Positions 41,752 through 56,600 of a stretch of DNA of 64,000 nucleotides are shown here, one piece after another (the stretch's first letter is position 1; every line of letters begins with the position of its first letter). The translations under genes were made by a program, and so were the position numbers. This DNA comes from a virus: positions 1 through 64,000 of IMG/VR virus record IMGVR_UViG_3300034031_000001; one strand, written 5' to 3'. The notes under the pieces were generated by a model. That model saw only the letters and a list, made by a program, of their open reading frames with translations. It ran no database searches and was not told the origin of the DNA.

Positions 41752-44601
41752 ATGAGCACATACGCAGGTAATAGTTATCAGAAGGGGCACTTTGTATCAG
41801 GTATACCACTAGATTTAGTTATGCAGGTTGCAGGAGCTAAACAGGCTAAGTATGACAAGGCACAAGCTAACCTACAGTCTGAATTAGATAGACTGAGTAA
41901 CTATCAGATAATCAAGGACTCAGACAAGGAAGTTATAGGTGGAAAGATGAATCAATTGGTTGACAGGATGAATAAATTCTCCGGTCAAGACCTTTCAGAT
42001 AGTCGTGTCTATAACCAGTTGTTAGGTGAGACCAGCTCCTTTTATAACGATAAAGATGTATATAGTAGAATCTCCGCTAATGCTAAAGCAGTGGCAGCTA
42101 CTAACAAATACCAAGAGACAGTGGAGAAACACCCTGAACTCTATAGTGCAGCCAATGAATGGAAGTTCCAGAAGGAATTACAAGACTGGCAGAGTGACCC
42201 TAACAAGATAGATTTCAATGGGTCATATACTCCATATCATGACAGCAGTAAGAAATACCAGCCAGTAATTGATAAGATGATGGCGCATCCTGATGTCAGA
42301 TATGAGATTGAATGGTATACTAATCCTGAGACAGGAGAGACTATTAAGCGTGGTGAGCGTGAGGTTAAAGAATTGACTGCTAATAAGATTAAGCAAACAT
42401 TAAAGGGATTAATGGACGGTAAGGACATGTCCCAAGCAATGATTGATTATGAATACAAGATGGCCAACACTAGTCTCGAAGATGCTCAAAAGGAGATACA
42501 GGATGATATGACTCTGATTGATAATCAAATAGCTGCACTAAAGGATAATGTAAATGCAGGTATTAGAGTTGATGAGAGTAGTGACTTGATTGACCAGTTT
42601 GAGCAAGATAGAGCCAAGTATGAGTTGAAGTATCAACAGGTAACTGCAAGCGGTGACCCTTCATCCTATTATACTAGGGACAAATATATAGATGATAACC
42701 TTACAGCTTTTGCTAATGGTTATGCATTTAAAGATAGAGGTAAGCTGGAAGATGACTTCTTATTTACTGAAGAATACAAGTTTGGTAATGCTATGAAGCT
42801 TGCCAAGTTCAATAGTGATTTGAATGTAGATGAAGCTATAAGGAAGCAAAAGGCTGGTGTTGGTACTGGTAGTAAGACTACTAAGGCTGGTGCTCCAGTT
42901 GATGCTGAAGGTAAGCCTTTAGTAGCCAATCCATTTGAAGATGATATATGGAGCATATTTGAGAAAGGTGAGGGACAGATATCTAGTCCTGAAAGAATGG
43001 CTGCTACATATACCAACTCAGGTCAGGTTGACCCTCAGACAGGGACATTCATGATTAACCTGAGTAATATGAAAGTACACCTTGACTTGAAACCATCACT
43101 TAACAGTGTTGGAATTCAAGAAAGTACTAAGCGTGCCACTGGATATAGAACACTACAATCAGCGTATGATAAGTGGACTACCACTAAGGAAGGTATGCAA
43201 GCAGCTGGCCCTAAGGTAGGTGCCACTGGTAGAGCAGGTTCCATGACTCAGCCTAGGTTTGAGAAGAAATCTGTAAATGACTTCTTAAGAAGTGAAGCTG
43301 GTAAACAAGTAGCTGCATCTATTAGAAAAGATTATGGGTTAGATGTTGCCAACAAGGAAGACATGGATAAGGTTCTCAAGTTCATGGAATCAGCTGATAC
43401 TCAGACACTTACAGGCCTACTTGGTACTATGTTAGAGGAGAAGAAGATTTCAGGTAATGTCCGTGTTAAACCTGCTGGTGGAACAAATGCTTATGTTGAT
43501 AATGAGGGTAACCTAGTAACTAACGTTGTGGTTACTGCTACACATGATGAGTTTGCTAATATACTTGGTTCAGGTACATTCTTTGGTGCTAGTGGTGTGG
43601 ACTTACTCATTAAGAAGGGTATAATTAATCCTACACTAGAATCCAATGCCAAAACTGATGATGAGGGTAAGCAACTATATGAGATGCCTATCATTACTAG
43701 AGTAACTAAGGATTTGGCAGTTGCCAATATGGACTACCTAGCAACTAAGGGTAATACATTCTTCCCTGAACATATGCCAGCATATGACCAATCATTTAGA
43801 CAACTATATGACGGTATACAGAAGACTAAGAGTATTGAGAAGAACCCCGAGAGGCTAGCTAAGATAACTACTGACAATGTCAGTAAGATTCTTAACGCTG
43901 TTAATCCTCCAGAAGATAAGAAGAAAGCAGTTATGGACTTGATTAAGTATCATGAAGGTGTTCTTAAGACTGGTGATAAGGCTGGTGTAATTGACTCTAG
44001 AAAGGCTTTATCAGAACTATCAACAGCAACATTAGCAGAACTACAAGAACTTATGAAAGGTAATCAAGCAGCACAGACTGATGGTGTAGTAAATGTATCT
44101 GCCCCTGCTAATTTACGTGGACAGATAAATGACTATATGCAGGAGAACTATCCTGCTGACCAGTTCCAGAAGGAGATACCTAATATTAAGAAGGCCTTTA
44201 CTGGCCCTGAAGTAGCAGGTAAGAAAGGTGCAGAAGTATATACAATGAGGAATCCTCAGAGTGGAGCTTATGGTAAGTATCAATTCTTACCTAGTACACT
44301 AAGAGGGTTATGGGAGAGTAAATATAAGTCTGAATATTCTACAGCAAGTGGATTCATTGACGCATTCAAGAAGACTCCTGCACTACAGGAACAAGTAATG
44401 GATGAGTGGATTATGGATAGAGCTAAAGCTGTAGGTTATAATCCATATAAAGTTGCCTTAGCTCACTTCTTAGGTGATGAAGGGTTCAGAGAACTTGCTG
44501 CTGGTAAGAAGAGTTGGGAGTCCAACCCTACTGCTAGTAGAGGAATTAGAAACATGAGCCCTCTGGCTTATCTGAGAAGTTTCGAGGAAAATTACCAATA
44601 A
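41752..44601 (+). CDS. Virion cargo protein with C-terminal lysozyme-like domain, 949 aa
   Basis: Mostly helical and charged (residues 20-800), with the opening GNSYQKGHFVSGIPLDLVMQ typical of crAss-like cargo proteins. Residues about 819-949 form a transglycosylase/lysozyme-like domain: MRNPQSGAYGKYQFLPSTL, a QVMDEWIMDRAKAVGYNP segment and a final Ser/Pro-rich SPLAYLRSF. It likely degrades peptidoglycan during DNA ejection. It follows a terminator and a promoter candidate. Confidence 0.72.
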   Translation: MSTYAGNSYQKGHFVSGIPLDLVMQVAGAKQAKYDKAQANLQSELDRLSNYQIIKDSDKEVIGGKMNQLVDRMNKFSGQDLSDSRVYNQLLGETSSFYNDKDVYSRISANAKAVAATNKYQETVEKHPELYSAANEWKFQKELQDWQSDPNKIDFNGSYTPYHDSSKKYQPVIDKMMAHPDVRYEIEWYTNPETGETIKRGEREVKELTANKIKQTLKGLMDGKDMSQAMIDYEYKMANTSLEDAQKEIQDDMTLIDNQIAALKDNVNAGIRVDESSDLIDQFEQDRAKYELKYQQVTASGDPSSYYTRDKYIDDNLTAFANGYAFKDRGKLEDDFLFTEEYKFGNAMKLAKFNSDLNVDEAIRKQKAGVGTGSKTTKAGAPVDAEGKPLVANPFEDDIWSIFEKGEGQISSPERMAATYTNSGQVDPQTGTFMINLSNMKVHLDLKPSLNSVGIQESTKRATGYRTLQSAYDKWTTTKEGMQAAGPKVGATGRAGSMTQPRFEKKSVNDFLRSEAGKQVAASIRKDYGLDVANKEDMDKVLKFMESADTQTLTGLLGTMLEEKKISGNVRVKPAGGTNAYVDNEGNLVTNVVVTATHDEFANILGSGTFFGASGVDLLIKKGIINPTLESNAKTDDEGKQLYEMPIITRVTKDLAVANMDYLATKGNTFFPEHMPAYDQSFRQLYDGIQKTKSIEKNPERLAKITTDNVSKILNAVNPPEDKKKAVMDLIKYHEGVLKTGDKAGVIDSRKALSELSTATLAELQELMKGNQAAQTDGVVNVSAPANLRGQINDYMQENYPADQFQKEIPNIKKAFTGPEVAGKKGAEVYTMRNPQSGAYGKYQFLPSTLRGLWESKYKSEYSTASGFIDAFKKTPALQEQVMDEWIMDRAKAVGYNPYKVALAHFLGDEGFRELAAGKKSWESNPTASRGIRNMSPLAYLRSFEENYQ

Positions 44602-44606
44602 GTAAC

Positions 44607-44614
44607 TATCTTTA
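44607..44614 (+). promoter_or_regulatory. Candidate -7 box before the RNA polymerase gene
   Basis: TATCTTTA is the same variant box as at 6129, with 14 nt to the ATG at 44629. No TTTG is present at 19 nt, so support is partial. Confidence 0.35.
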
Positions 44615-44628
44615 CAAAAAGGAAATAA

Positions 44629-47600
44629 ATGGGAGATGCCCTTAAGAAATTAGCTGACATATTAGCTAGTAAGCAAGTTGAAAGTACTGAACCAGTTATA
44701 CCCACCCCAGTTGAAGGTGGGTATAATCCTAATTTGACTAATGACATTACAGATGTTATTATGCAAAAGTATGGGCCTAAGGTTCCCTACCGTGTGTCTA
44801 CCGACCCCACAGTAGTTACTCCGGGTATGCCCAATCCAAAGTATAATACTACTGACATGTCTAGTATTAATGTGGATGATGAGGCACTTAATAGTACATG
44901 GACTAATGCTTGGAATAACTTTAAGCAGGGTATTGATTCTATCCAGATTGCTACTGAGTTCGGTAAGATGAACTTAAATGGTGTGTTTGGTGATGCCCCA
45001 TACAAGATACTTGACGAGTATGACAAGAATAAGGCTACACTTGATAACCTTAGAGATAAGGGTAAGCTGAGTGCTGAGCAATACAATAGTCAGTTAGAGG
45101 AGTTAGATAAGAATAGAGAGAATGCTAGACGTAGTGTAGGTAAGAGTTTTGCTGACATACGTGCTAATGAGGTAGAGATTGCTAATGAACCTGTAGCTAA
45201 GGACTATAAGATTAAGTCATATCTTACACAATTACAGGGTGACCAATCCTCATTGTCTGATAGGTTTGTCTATACAATGCCTCAGGTGTTAGGTAGCTCT
45301 ATGTCACTTGTTGCTCCACAGATTGCAGCTACATTTGGTTCTAATATTACTAAGGCTGTAATTGAAACTGCTGCTGCATCTCTCTTTACTGAGGGTATAG
45401 CTACCGCCGTGGGTGTTATTGGTGCTATAGGTATGTCAGTTGCTGAGGTGGCTTATGGTAGATATCAAGAGTCTTATGGTGAAGTAGGTTCTACTATAAT
45501 GGCTGCTCAGGAGAAAATGATGAATCAATACATGAGTGACAATGGTCTCTCATCAGTTGATGACATCCCCGAAGAAATTAAAAAGGAGATTCGCATACAA
45601 TCTCGTAAGGGAGCTGATATGCAATTCAAGGAAAATATGGCTCTAGCTGCTGTGGATATTGCACAAGCTATCCTAATGCCTCTCTCCTCTTTGGGTGGAA
45701 CAGTTTCCATGTTAGGTAAGACTACTCAAAAGGTAGCTGATGTGGCTGAGGCTGCACGTAACTATAACAAGATTACTCGCGTATTGAGTACTGTTGGTAA
45801 GTTCGGGGCTAATGCTATGGCTGAGAAGTTTGAGGAAGGCTTCCAATATGCTGCCGGTAAAAGAGCTGAAGATACTATTGATGGTACAGGAGAGTTTGAT
45901 AGTAAGGGTTTCATAGGTAATGTGTTTGCAGATGGTTATGATACTGCTGCCTCCCTTAACTACTCATTAATACCCGGTATTGACTTAAGAGGTTCTGGTA
46001 AGTACTCCCAAGATAAGGAGTTCCAGTTCTCTGAGAATAGTGGTGCTATGCTAGGTGCACTTATGGGTGCAGTTCCTACAGGTATCTCTCTATACAAAGA
46101 TATTAAAGGTTACATAGACACTAAGAAAGCTGTATCTAATAATGGTCTTGAAGATGTTGAGGGTAGACTTAAGGGGCTCAAAGCTTCTATACTTAAGACT
46201 TACTTTGATAAAGACCAAGCACATCACCTTGAACAAGCTGTATTATCTCTTGTAGGTAAGAAGGATGAACAGGGTAATGAGATACTGAGTAAAGAGAATG
46301 CTACAGAGATTGTTCAGGATATGAGACAATCCTTTGTAATGTATAACTCCATTACTCGTAACATAGAAAGAAATATAGGTAAGGATACTAGGATGGGACT
46401 GAAGAGTAGCCCACAGTTACTTGCTGCTAAGGAGATGCTTAAAGAGGATGCTCTTAAGTTATCCATGAATATAGTTGCTAAGGAGAAGCTTCTTGCTAAG
46501 ATAGGTTCTAGCAGGGAGGCCCAATTCCAGTCTGAATATAATGCTAAGAATCCTAGGTTCATTAGAGAGAATGAATACGGTGACAGAGTTAGTCAACTAG
46601 AAGCTATCAATGAGATGCTGGATGAACACTCTAATGACACCTCCTCTTCTCTTACACCTGAGGAGAAGCGTAGTCATATCCAATTCCTAAATGATGCCAA
46701 GAAAGGTATTGAGGAAGAGTTGGCTGAGATTAAGTCTGGTTTCGAGAGTTTGAAGTCAGCAGGCTCTGATATGAATAGCCTAGTTGAACCTTCTGCTGAC
46801 TTAATAGAACTTGATAAGCAAATCTATGCTCAGACAATGTATGAGTTGGATGCTCGTGTGAAGTATGCTAAGCTCTCTAAGATTAAGACTAGAGAAGCAT
46901 TAGATGCTTATGTTAATGAGGCTAAGTCTAAACCTATTGATAGGAACTCTCCTCTTAAGACTCAGATGAATACTCCTGAGCCTACAGAAGTTCCTGTACC
47001 TGAACCAGTTGAAGAGACTGAAGTTAAGGATAATGTATCTACAACTCCTACACAGACTCCTAAGTCTACTCAAACAGTTACAGGCGACCCTGTAGATAAT
47101 GTTGATAAGGGTGAGGGAGAGCTTGATAAAGAGTATGAACAGGCCTTAATGGAAGCTGGTCAAGAGGCTAAAGCTATTATAGAAACTAAACAGGGAGCAC
47201 CTGCATTCGAGGAATGGAGAGCTTTATACTTCCCTGACTATATAACTATACCTGATATTATAGGTCTGCTTAGGTTTATATTACCTAATGATGAAGACTT
47301 CATTAAGAATAATTTTGATGAAATACAAAGTTTAGTTAAAGCTAATGACCCATCCGTTGAAACATACGAGATGGATAAAGTTGATATGTCATTATATCAA
47401 CCAACTAATATACCTCCAACACAAGGTGATGCAGAGAATGTTGATAACCTTAACCAAGGTATCATTGACATGGTTGAGGAAATTGAGGATACTAAAGGTA
47501 CTCCTCTCAAGATAACCTCCTCCCTTACTCTGGCTAATGCTAATGTTGCAGGCTATCTTAATCCATCTACTAACAGATGGTATAATCAATTAGATGATAA

Positions 47601-50600
47601 TGGTAAGATTATCTTTTCAGAGAATGACCACCAGCAACTAGTTAATACTAACTTGGTTAATGTAGGAGATACCATCTACTTTAAACTGGAGGATGTTCCT
47701 GAGAACTTTAATCCTGCTGATACTTCATATGAAAACTACGATAAGCTAGTTATAGGTATGTATGCAAGAGTATCCGGTGACGGAGTTACTCAGAACTTAC
47801 GTATTGGTGCTGTCCATGAGATTAAGTCTCTAGACAGATTATTATCTCAGTATGAAAATGCTGACCAGATTAACATTGAAGAAGAAAGGGAGAGACTCCA
47901 ATCTATTAGGACTACAGTATTCAGTGGTGGTAAAGATGCCACATTTGAAACTACTGTGACTAAGAAAGGATTTGGTTATCTCAATAAGAACTCTCCACTA
48001 TTACAAACTACCGTAGCTAATGCTATAGGTAAGGATACTAGACCTTTCATTACAGTACTTAACAAGGAGAAGGTTCCTTCCCTTGTAGATAGAGACATTA
48101 CACCAAGGTACTCCACTTCAGATAAAATGAAGGCTGGAGCTACAATGATTATGCTCCCTAATGAAACTGCTGAGGGAACTGTCTATATGCCATTCTACCT
48201 TAAGAAAGGTAAGATAGGTGCTGACACTGCTATACTGGATAAGGTATATGATTCAATAGTAGCATTCCTAGGTAGTGCAGACTCTAGCCAATTAAACGTG
48301 GCAAGAGATTATGTCCACATATCCAGAAGTGACTCTGATAAGGCTGCATTAGGTAAGGGTGGTATCTTCGTGGGATATAAGGGTGATAATACAGACATTT
48401 CTAAGGGCGTTCAACATAACGCTACAGTAATGGTTAACAACCAGATATTCGACGGTGGTAAGATTGAGGGACTGAGAGAGGCACTAGCAGAGACATATTT
48501 TACTGCAAGAGGTAGAAGACTCACTGACCCAACCTATCAGGCTGAGTTAATGAACTCTCCTATCTTAACAACTAATATTACACAGAACACAGTACTTAGA
48601 GATAGGGCAGATGATTATACATTCCTTGAGCCCAATCAACAATACTCTTACTTTTCACAACACTCCATTTACTATGAGGGTATTACCCAGTCATTAGAGA
48701 AGGTGGAGGCTAAGAGAACTACTAGGCGTACTCCTACACCTGAGGCTCCAGAGGTTGTTATTAATACTTCAGTTGAAGCTATTGAGGCTAAGAGACGTGA
48801 GGAACTAGAGGCTAATGGTCTATACAACAGATTATTTCCACTAAGCCTAGATGCATCAGATGCTGAATTTAAGGACATAGTAAGGTTAAAGGAGCTACAA
48901 GAAAACATCAATACTAAGTATGATGCTGAATTGGCTGCTTTGAATCCATCACGTTCCTCTGAATATAAGGATGAGGTTCACTTTAACAAGAGAGAATTCT
49001 TTGTTATAGCTCCTGCCGCTGCTGTACGTTACGATAGTGAAACCTTCAATACTACTCAGAAGATACTTGAGTATGCTACTAGTGAGCGTGATAGAGAAGG
49101 TGCGGGTGAGTCTCGTAAGGCTGAGATGCAAGAGGTTATCGACCAGATTGAGAAGTATAGAAACTATGCTATCAGCAAGAATGACATAGATGACTACGAG
49201 AAGAATATGAGTGAGCTTGCACAATCACCTGAGTATCAGGAATGGGAGGCTGCTCAACGTGAGGATAGTATTCGTCGTCAGATAGAGGAGGGCCCTGAGG
49301 AAGATGATACTCCTACTAAGAGTCAAGAAGACATTGACAGAGAGTTGAATGATAGTGGATGGGACTTTGGTGATGACATCAGTGATGACTTACCACAGGA
49401 GAACCCCCTTGATATGGCTGCAATGGTTAGAGACCTGTTAGGCCTTGAAGTAGGTAAGAGATATACTGAGGAAGAGGTAAATGCTATTAGAGCAGCATTA
49501 GCTGAACTTAATGCAGATACAGGTAAATTCCATACACTGATTACCGCTAGAGATAGTTCAGGTAGATATGCTGTACACATACACATACAAAGAGACTTCT
49601 TACTAGATGACCTAGAGGAGGGTAATATAAGCCCAGATATACCACTGTCTATACAAAGACAAATGGTTGAGAGTGTGGCATATATGTTACTCAACAATGA
49701 GCGTCCTGATAGTACTGACACTGAGAAGTTAAAGAATGAGGATAGGGTTCGCGCACACATACAGAAAGGTGTGGACGGGATGAGAGACTGGATTAAACTT
49801 GAGTCTGCTAAACCTAACCTTACTCAAGAAGACCTTGAGCGTATAGATAATAGAAGGAGAATAATGTCTCTGAATCAACTCCTCTTAGATAACTATGATG
49901 GGGTAATAGCTGGTGCAAGAGGATTCCTTGAGAACCTTGGATTCACACTAGGTGAAGAAGATGACTACTATGAGAGATTAGAGGAGGTTATTGATGGTAA
50001 TGACTTCCAAGAATTTGGTGATGAGGCTTCGCGTACTCGTAACCATACTGAGGACTTGAGCCCTGAGGTGAAGAAACTAATATACTTCATACCTCAATTA
50101 AGAGCTATCGACCCAGATAGTAAGGTTGACCAGAAGTGGTTGGAGCAACAGAAGAAGTTGAACCCTACTGCTGAACCTAAGAATTATAGACAAGAGTCTA
50201 ATGACTTAGGCCTCCCTTACTTTAATAACTTTAATGATACGTGGGAGAAAGTATTGTACGTAGTTTCTGGAGCACACTATCCACCAGATAAATCTGGATT
50301 TGATAAGATGGTGAATAGACTTCGCCAGAAGGATAACTTCTTTGTGGTAAGATACTTAGGAGACTTACTAGCTAAGAAGGAAACTTCTGAGCAGATTAAG
50401 CGTGCATTCTTTAGAAGGGCTAACTTACAGAATCAGAGGAATGTAACTATGTTATATAACCTGATAGATGTTAAGAAAACTCCTACAGAAGAAGAGTTAG
50501 CACTTGACCCATTCTTGGATGCTAGACCCACATATATGGGTACTAAGAAGACTGCAAGTATTACTCAGGCTGATAGAAGACAAGCTGAGAGAAATGTGCT

Positions 50601-53600
50601 TGACCAATTAGAGAATGAGTTCAGAATATATGGTGTAAAGACTGGTATACTTAGCTCCTCTATTGATACAATCACTGGTAAGAACATAGTTACTGTTAAC
50701 CTAGATAAGGCTAAACAAATAACTGATGGCATACTTGCTATCCTTGATAATGATGCCAGTTACAAGCAGCTAATTAAAGAAGGTACTAACATGGCTCCAG
50801 TTAGGGGTAAGCTCCTAGAAGAGTCTATTAAGGCTATCTATGAGCATGTACTTGATACTGGTATCAACATGTCATACTCTGCATTCTCAGATTTCGCTAA
50901 TAGTCACACTATTAATGATAAGAGGGATGCTGCACTTAACATACGTTCAGTATTCGTTAATGGTATCTTAGCTACACTTAGAGGGGACAGAAATGTTGAT
51001 TCTAATGAAGGTAACTTCGTATCATATAAGCAACATAATCCATTCAGTAAGGATAGGCAAACTATGCTACTGTTGGCTAAGTTTGAACACAAGTATAGAA
51101 TACAGAGACAAGCTGGTTCATATAGATTAGAAGGTAAGTCCTACTATTCTTATACCAGACATAACATGTTGTCTAGCATCTTTACTCAGATAAGGGAGAT
51201 GCATGAGACTAAGGGTAAAGAAGATACCTTTGCTATGTCCAAGTTAGTGAATGATAGATTCGCGTCACATAGTAAGTATCTTAAGTTACTTAAGACTAGT
51301 TCTGCATTTAGGAAGGACTTTGTACTATCATATGAGTTAGGTGCTCGTAACACCTCCTCTGATAACCCTATCAAGCTATTGAAAGATATGACTGATAGAG
51401 AGCACGAGATAACTAAGTTGTCTTGGTATCAAAATAATGGTAAGCAGTTTGCAGCTTATATGTATGATACTTTATCTGATAAGTCTACTAAACCTATGAT
51501 TGAGGCTAAGAGATATTCTTTTGGATTCACATTTGTTGAGGGTAGAAAGATTGGTAAATATGATATGGTTAAGCTTGCTGAGGAAAGTATGGCTGAATTA
51601 TATACATACTATCAAGCTGAGTTTGACCGTATCAATGATGTACGCAAACAGAATGCTACACTACCTAAACATGAGCTTATTAAGGGCTATCATGATATAG
51701 GTAATAAAGAAGGTATGGGTAAATACTTCAACATCTTTTACTTCCTTAATAAGGCTATATTGGATGGTGAGAAGAATCCTCTATCTGGTATCATGTATAA
51801 TGAAGATGGTAGCTTTAAACCTGTAACAGAGGATGTTAAGAAGGGTATTGAAGCTGAGATTAATCTTAACTTCAATTTAATCTTTGCTAAGGTTAGAGGT
51901 GACTTTGAGAGACTTAAGTTATATACTATAGATGATACTCTTGAGGGTGCTAGTGCTGCTGATAAAACTGTAATAGAGAAGTATGGTTTCAAAGCAGACC
52001 TTACTGACTTAATGGATGCTAAGTATTTCTCTGGTACTTATGACCGTGAGTTTGGTGGATTCCAACATGGTGTTGTTGAGGCCCTAGGTCTTAATGGTGA
52101 CCCTATGTTATGGGAAGCTGTAAACAATGGTAGATACGAAGCTCTAGGCCCAGATGTAGTAGCTAATATAGTTGACTATGTTATTGGTGATTATCTGTTC
52201 AATACAATGATATTCTCTAATGAGATGCTTATGCTTACAGGTGACCCTGCACAGGCAGGTAAGTTAGCTGGTAAGGGAGAGATAAAAGCTATCGAGGAGA
52301 AGCATAAAGATGCTCCACTAGTTGCTGCCAAAGAGAAGCTTATAGCTAATATCAAGTCTACCTTTGTTAACTTAGGTAAGCGTAATGCTGCATTCCTCGC
52401 CTCTGGTGAGAGTGCAATGTTTGACACAGCAGAATATAATGTATCCATAGCTAATGATATTAAGATTAACTCCCCTCAACTTGATGAGTATAAGGAGAGA
52501 TTTAAAGGTAGTGAGTCTAGTATTCAGAAAGCTTATGGTGATGGTGACTTAACAGATGCCCAAGAGGTTACAACTGTTAGAGAGCACTTACACGTAATGA
52601 AAGCTTATGGTGATATAAGCCCTATGCAATATAAGAAGGCCTTATATATCTATGATGAAGCTGACTATAGGAAAGAATTTGGTGATGAAGATGTTGTTAT
52701 AACAGCACAGGATAAGGTTAACATGATGAAGATAATCATGCAGCCTATGAAACCTGTGCAGCGTACATATGTAATTGATGGAGACTTAAAGATATCTAAG
52801 CAATACTATATCAAGACCTCCTCTTACCCTATCATTCCTGCATTAGTTAGGGGTACTCCTCTTGAGGATTTACTCAATGACATGAAGAAGAATGAGGTAC
52901 AGAGGATAGCATTTGAGTCTGGTGTTAAGCAAGGTGTTGCTGGCTCTAAAGATATGTTCGATGAGAATGGTCAATACAATACCAAGTTCTTTGAGAACAA
53001 TGTAAACACTCTTAACAGGTCTGGATTCAGAATCCAGTTACAAGTACCTTACAAGGCTACTAAGGGTGCTATCAGAGAGGGTACTCAGATGTCTAAGCTA
53101 TTGTTCGTGGATATCAATGATAACCTTGAGGTTAGCTTCCAAGGTAAGACTGCTAAGATAAGTGAGCTACGTGAGAAGTTTGTTCAATACCACGGAGCTA
53201 TAATTGATATACAGCGCAAAAAACTGTTAGAGGAGATTGGTATACTTGAGGGAGTTGAGGAGATTACCTTTGAGTCCTACAAGAAACTGTCTGACATACT
53301 TCGTAAGGAAGCTATGGGTAGAGGTTATGCGGGTAACTCTGTTAGAGGTCTTGAATTAGCTAACAATGGTAGATTCAAAATTCCATTAACATTCTTACCT
53401 AATGCTGGACAGATTGAACCAGTTATCACAGCTATTGTTTCTAACCGTATTGCTAGACTCAAGATGCCGGGTAAGTCTTATGTACAGGGCTCTGAGTTCG
53501 TACTTAATAGTAAGGGTAAAGTAGCTGAGGGAACTGAGCTTGATAAGAGAGGTATAGTATGGACTAAGGCTGAGTACTCAGGTACACCTAAGCTTAAGTA

Positions 53601-56600
53601 CATGCGAGTAGAAAATGGAGAGGTTAAACCTGCTCAGATTGTAATGCCATTTTACTTCATTAATGGTGAAGAAAGAGTTGACCTTACACAATACACTGTG
53701 TCTCAGGAAGGTAAGACTGTTCTTAATACTGAGAAGATTGACCCTGAGTTATTAGCTTTAATGGGATTCCGTATTCCATTCCAAGGTCATAACTCTGGTA
53801 TGTGGTTCGAGGTAGTAGGATTCTTACCTGAGGTAGCTGGTGACTTGATATTAGTACCGGGTGAAATTGCTGGTCAGATGGGTTCTGACTATGATGTGGA
53901 TAAGCTATACTCTTATATGTATGCACATTCTGTGGATGATAAGGGAGTGATTAGTAAAGTTAAGTCTACTGAACCTAGTACAATTGAGCAGTATCAGAAT
54001 GCACTTATTGATATACACAAGTCAATATTTACATCAAATGACCCTGAGCTTATTAAAGCTATCCTGTTACCATTAGCATTCGATGACATTGAAGATGCGA
54101 TACAGCACCACGGCCCTATGGGTACTTCAACATTCTATGGTGCTTATGACCCTATCTATCAGAGAGATACATACTTCTCTAACCTGATGGGTAAGGGAGG
54201 TACTGCGATATCAGCTAATGCTAATACCTCACATGCTTTGGCACAACAGTCTAATCTCTTTATTAAGGGACAAGGTGTTATGTTCAGAGATGAGAATGGT
54301 AGTAGATATGATGATAGTGTAGATAATGCAAGTGAGATAGATGACAATGGAGTTAATGAGCGCACACTGGAGACTTATGAATATGAGCAAAATGTTCCGG
54401 GTGGTGGTATGGATATCGTTGACCAAAATATAAGTGGTACTGGTGCATGGAGATTGGATAAGATATATACATTCCCTAATCCAGTAACTGGTAAGAGGTA
54501 TGTTATATCTAACATCATCTCTCAGATACTTGGTATCTCTGTGGATAATGCGAAGGAACAGAAGCTTGGTGCATTTGGTATCAACAGACATAACTTCAAT
54601 ACCACATTAACTATTATACGTACAGGCTTTGACCATTTCTGGGCAATGGCATTCATCAATCAACCTATCCTTAGAGAATACTATAAGAGAATAGGTGAGA
54701 CTGAGGATATGTACAATGTACAGTATGTTCCTAATAAAAAGGAGAAGGTAGTTGAAGACTTATATGATGAATATGCTGCTGACTATGGTATATCTGAAAT
54801 GGATATGAAGATGGTTAAGGGCACACCTGATGTAGAGGCATTCAACTTTAAAGAGCTTAGTGAGAATATGCGTGCTAAGGTTACATCTAATAATGCATTG
54901 ATGCAAGTACAAGTACTTAAAGCATTCCTGCGTTACAAGGCTATATCTGATGCGCTACAGAATATAACATCTACATTCAATGTGGACGTTAAGGGATTAC
55001 CTAAGAATATATCTGAGACTGCTGAGAAGGAGATTGAGATATTACAGGCTCTTGAAACTAATAGTATTGGTAACATACGTAACTATGTCTCCTCCACTAT
55101 TCCGGGTCTGTTCCTAGATGTACCAACGCTGGCAACTGATATGTTCCTTAGAGGTAACAATCCAGTGTTTGCATATAAGTCTGCTGCATATCAGCAGGCT
55201 ATATACAATGTTAGCCAGTACTCTGGTAGAATGGAACTGAATCAAGAGAGACTTGATACTATCCATAACAATATCAAGCAGTTCATATACTCAGGATTTG
55301 CATTCCCAAATGTAGATAAGTTTGATGTTGAAAGTGAACGCGCACGCCTAGTATTTGATTACGAAGCATTAGGTACTAAGTCAGTACAAACTAGAGTCCT
55401 TGAACTTAAGGCTGACCCTAGATACTCCCGTAATGAGTTACTTGGAGCTATTAATGTCATCTCCTCTAAATTCACTGATGACCCTAAGTTAGTGGAGATA
55501 CAGATGTCTAATGAGGATGATTATGTACAGAAGGTATCTGAACACTGGGAACATGCACTATATAGTGATGATGAACCAGAGTTACAATCAGTTGCTAGAG
55601 ACCTAGTAAAGTATGCCTTGTATATAATGCCACAGGAGTTTGGTACAACTAACATTATCAAGTACATTCCTTTTGGATATCTTGAAGAGATAGGTTTCAC
55701 TGAACATCTGGATAACATTAATACTGAGGTACAATACTCTCATGACTTACTTGAGAACTTTGGTAAGCAATTCTTACAGCATGATGTTGACTTCTTGTTA
55801 ACTGCAAGAGAGAAGCGTGACATGATTCCGGGTAGCATTATCACAAATAGTGCTGGTGTAATAGAGAAGTTTACACTTCCTGTTATTGACCCTAAGAACT
55901 TGGGCACTGCTAGGGCATCTAGTCTTGTTAGAACTAGAGAGGTTGGTGGACAGACTCAATACTTCTACCCTAGATTCCTTGCTGTATATATCAATGAAGC
56001 TCTAGGTAAGCAAATATATGAACAGACTATTGTAGCTGGAGTACCTACATTCTACAGAATTGAGAAGTTAAGTAGCAATGGTATGTCTCAGTATGCGATG
56101 GATAAGGCTGATGTACGTACAATTGTAGTGAGTGATTATGTTGAGGAGAAGAATATAGGAGCCTCAGCTAATGCTATCATTGCAGCTACCAATGCTAAGA
56201 GTGATTCTGTAATACAGGAGAAGAGAGATAGTAGAGATTATCTGACTGAGGGTATGAGCCCTTATGATATGCTCCACAAGATTATTACAGTTAATGATGA
56301 TATAGTTATGAGAAAGACTGTATCACCAACTAACTTGAGATATGCTGAGCTATTCTCTTGGTTAGCTAAGGAGATACAGGCTACTAATGCAATCAATACT
56401 AGGATTATTATTGACCCTGAACATCAGACTACTGCAACTACAGCAAGTGATGGTTCAAGCATTACCTTTAATCCTACCAAGATTAAGACTGGTAGAACTG
56501 GATTGTTAACTGAGCTAGAGAAGCAACGTAGTGTACTCCATGAGTTCCTACACGTAGCTGTCTATAAGGGAGATAAGCGCACTAAAGAATGGGCTGATAT

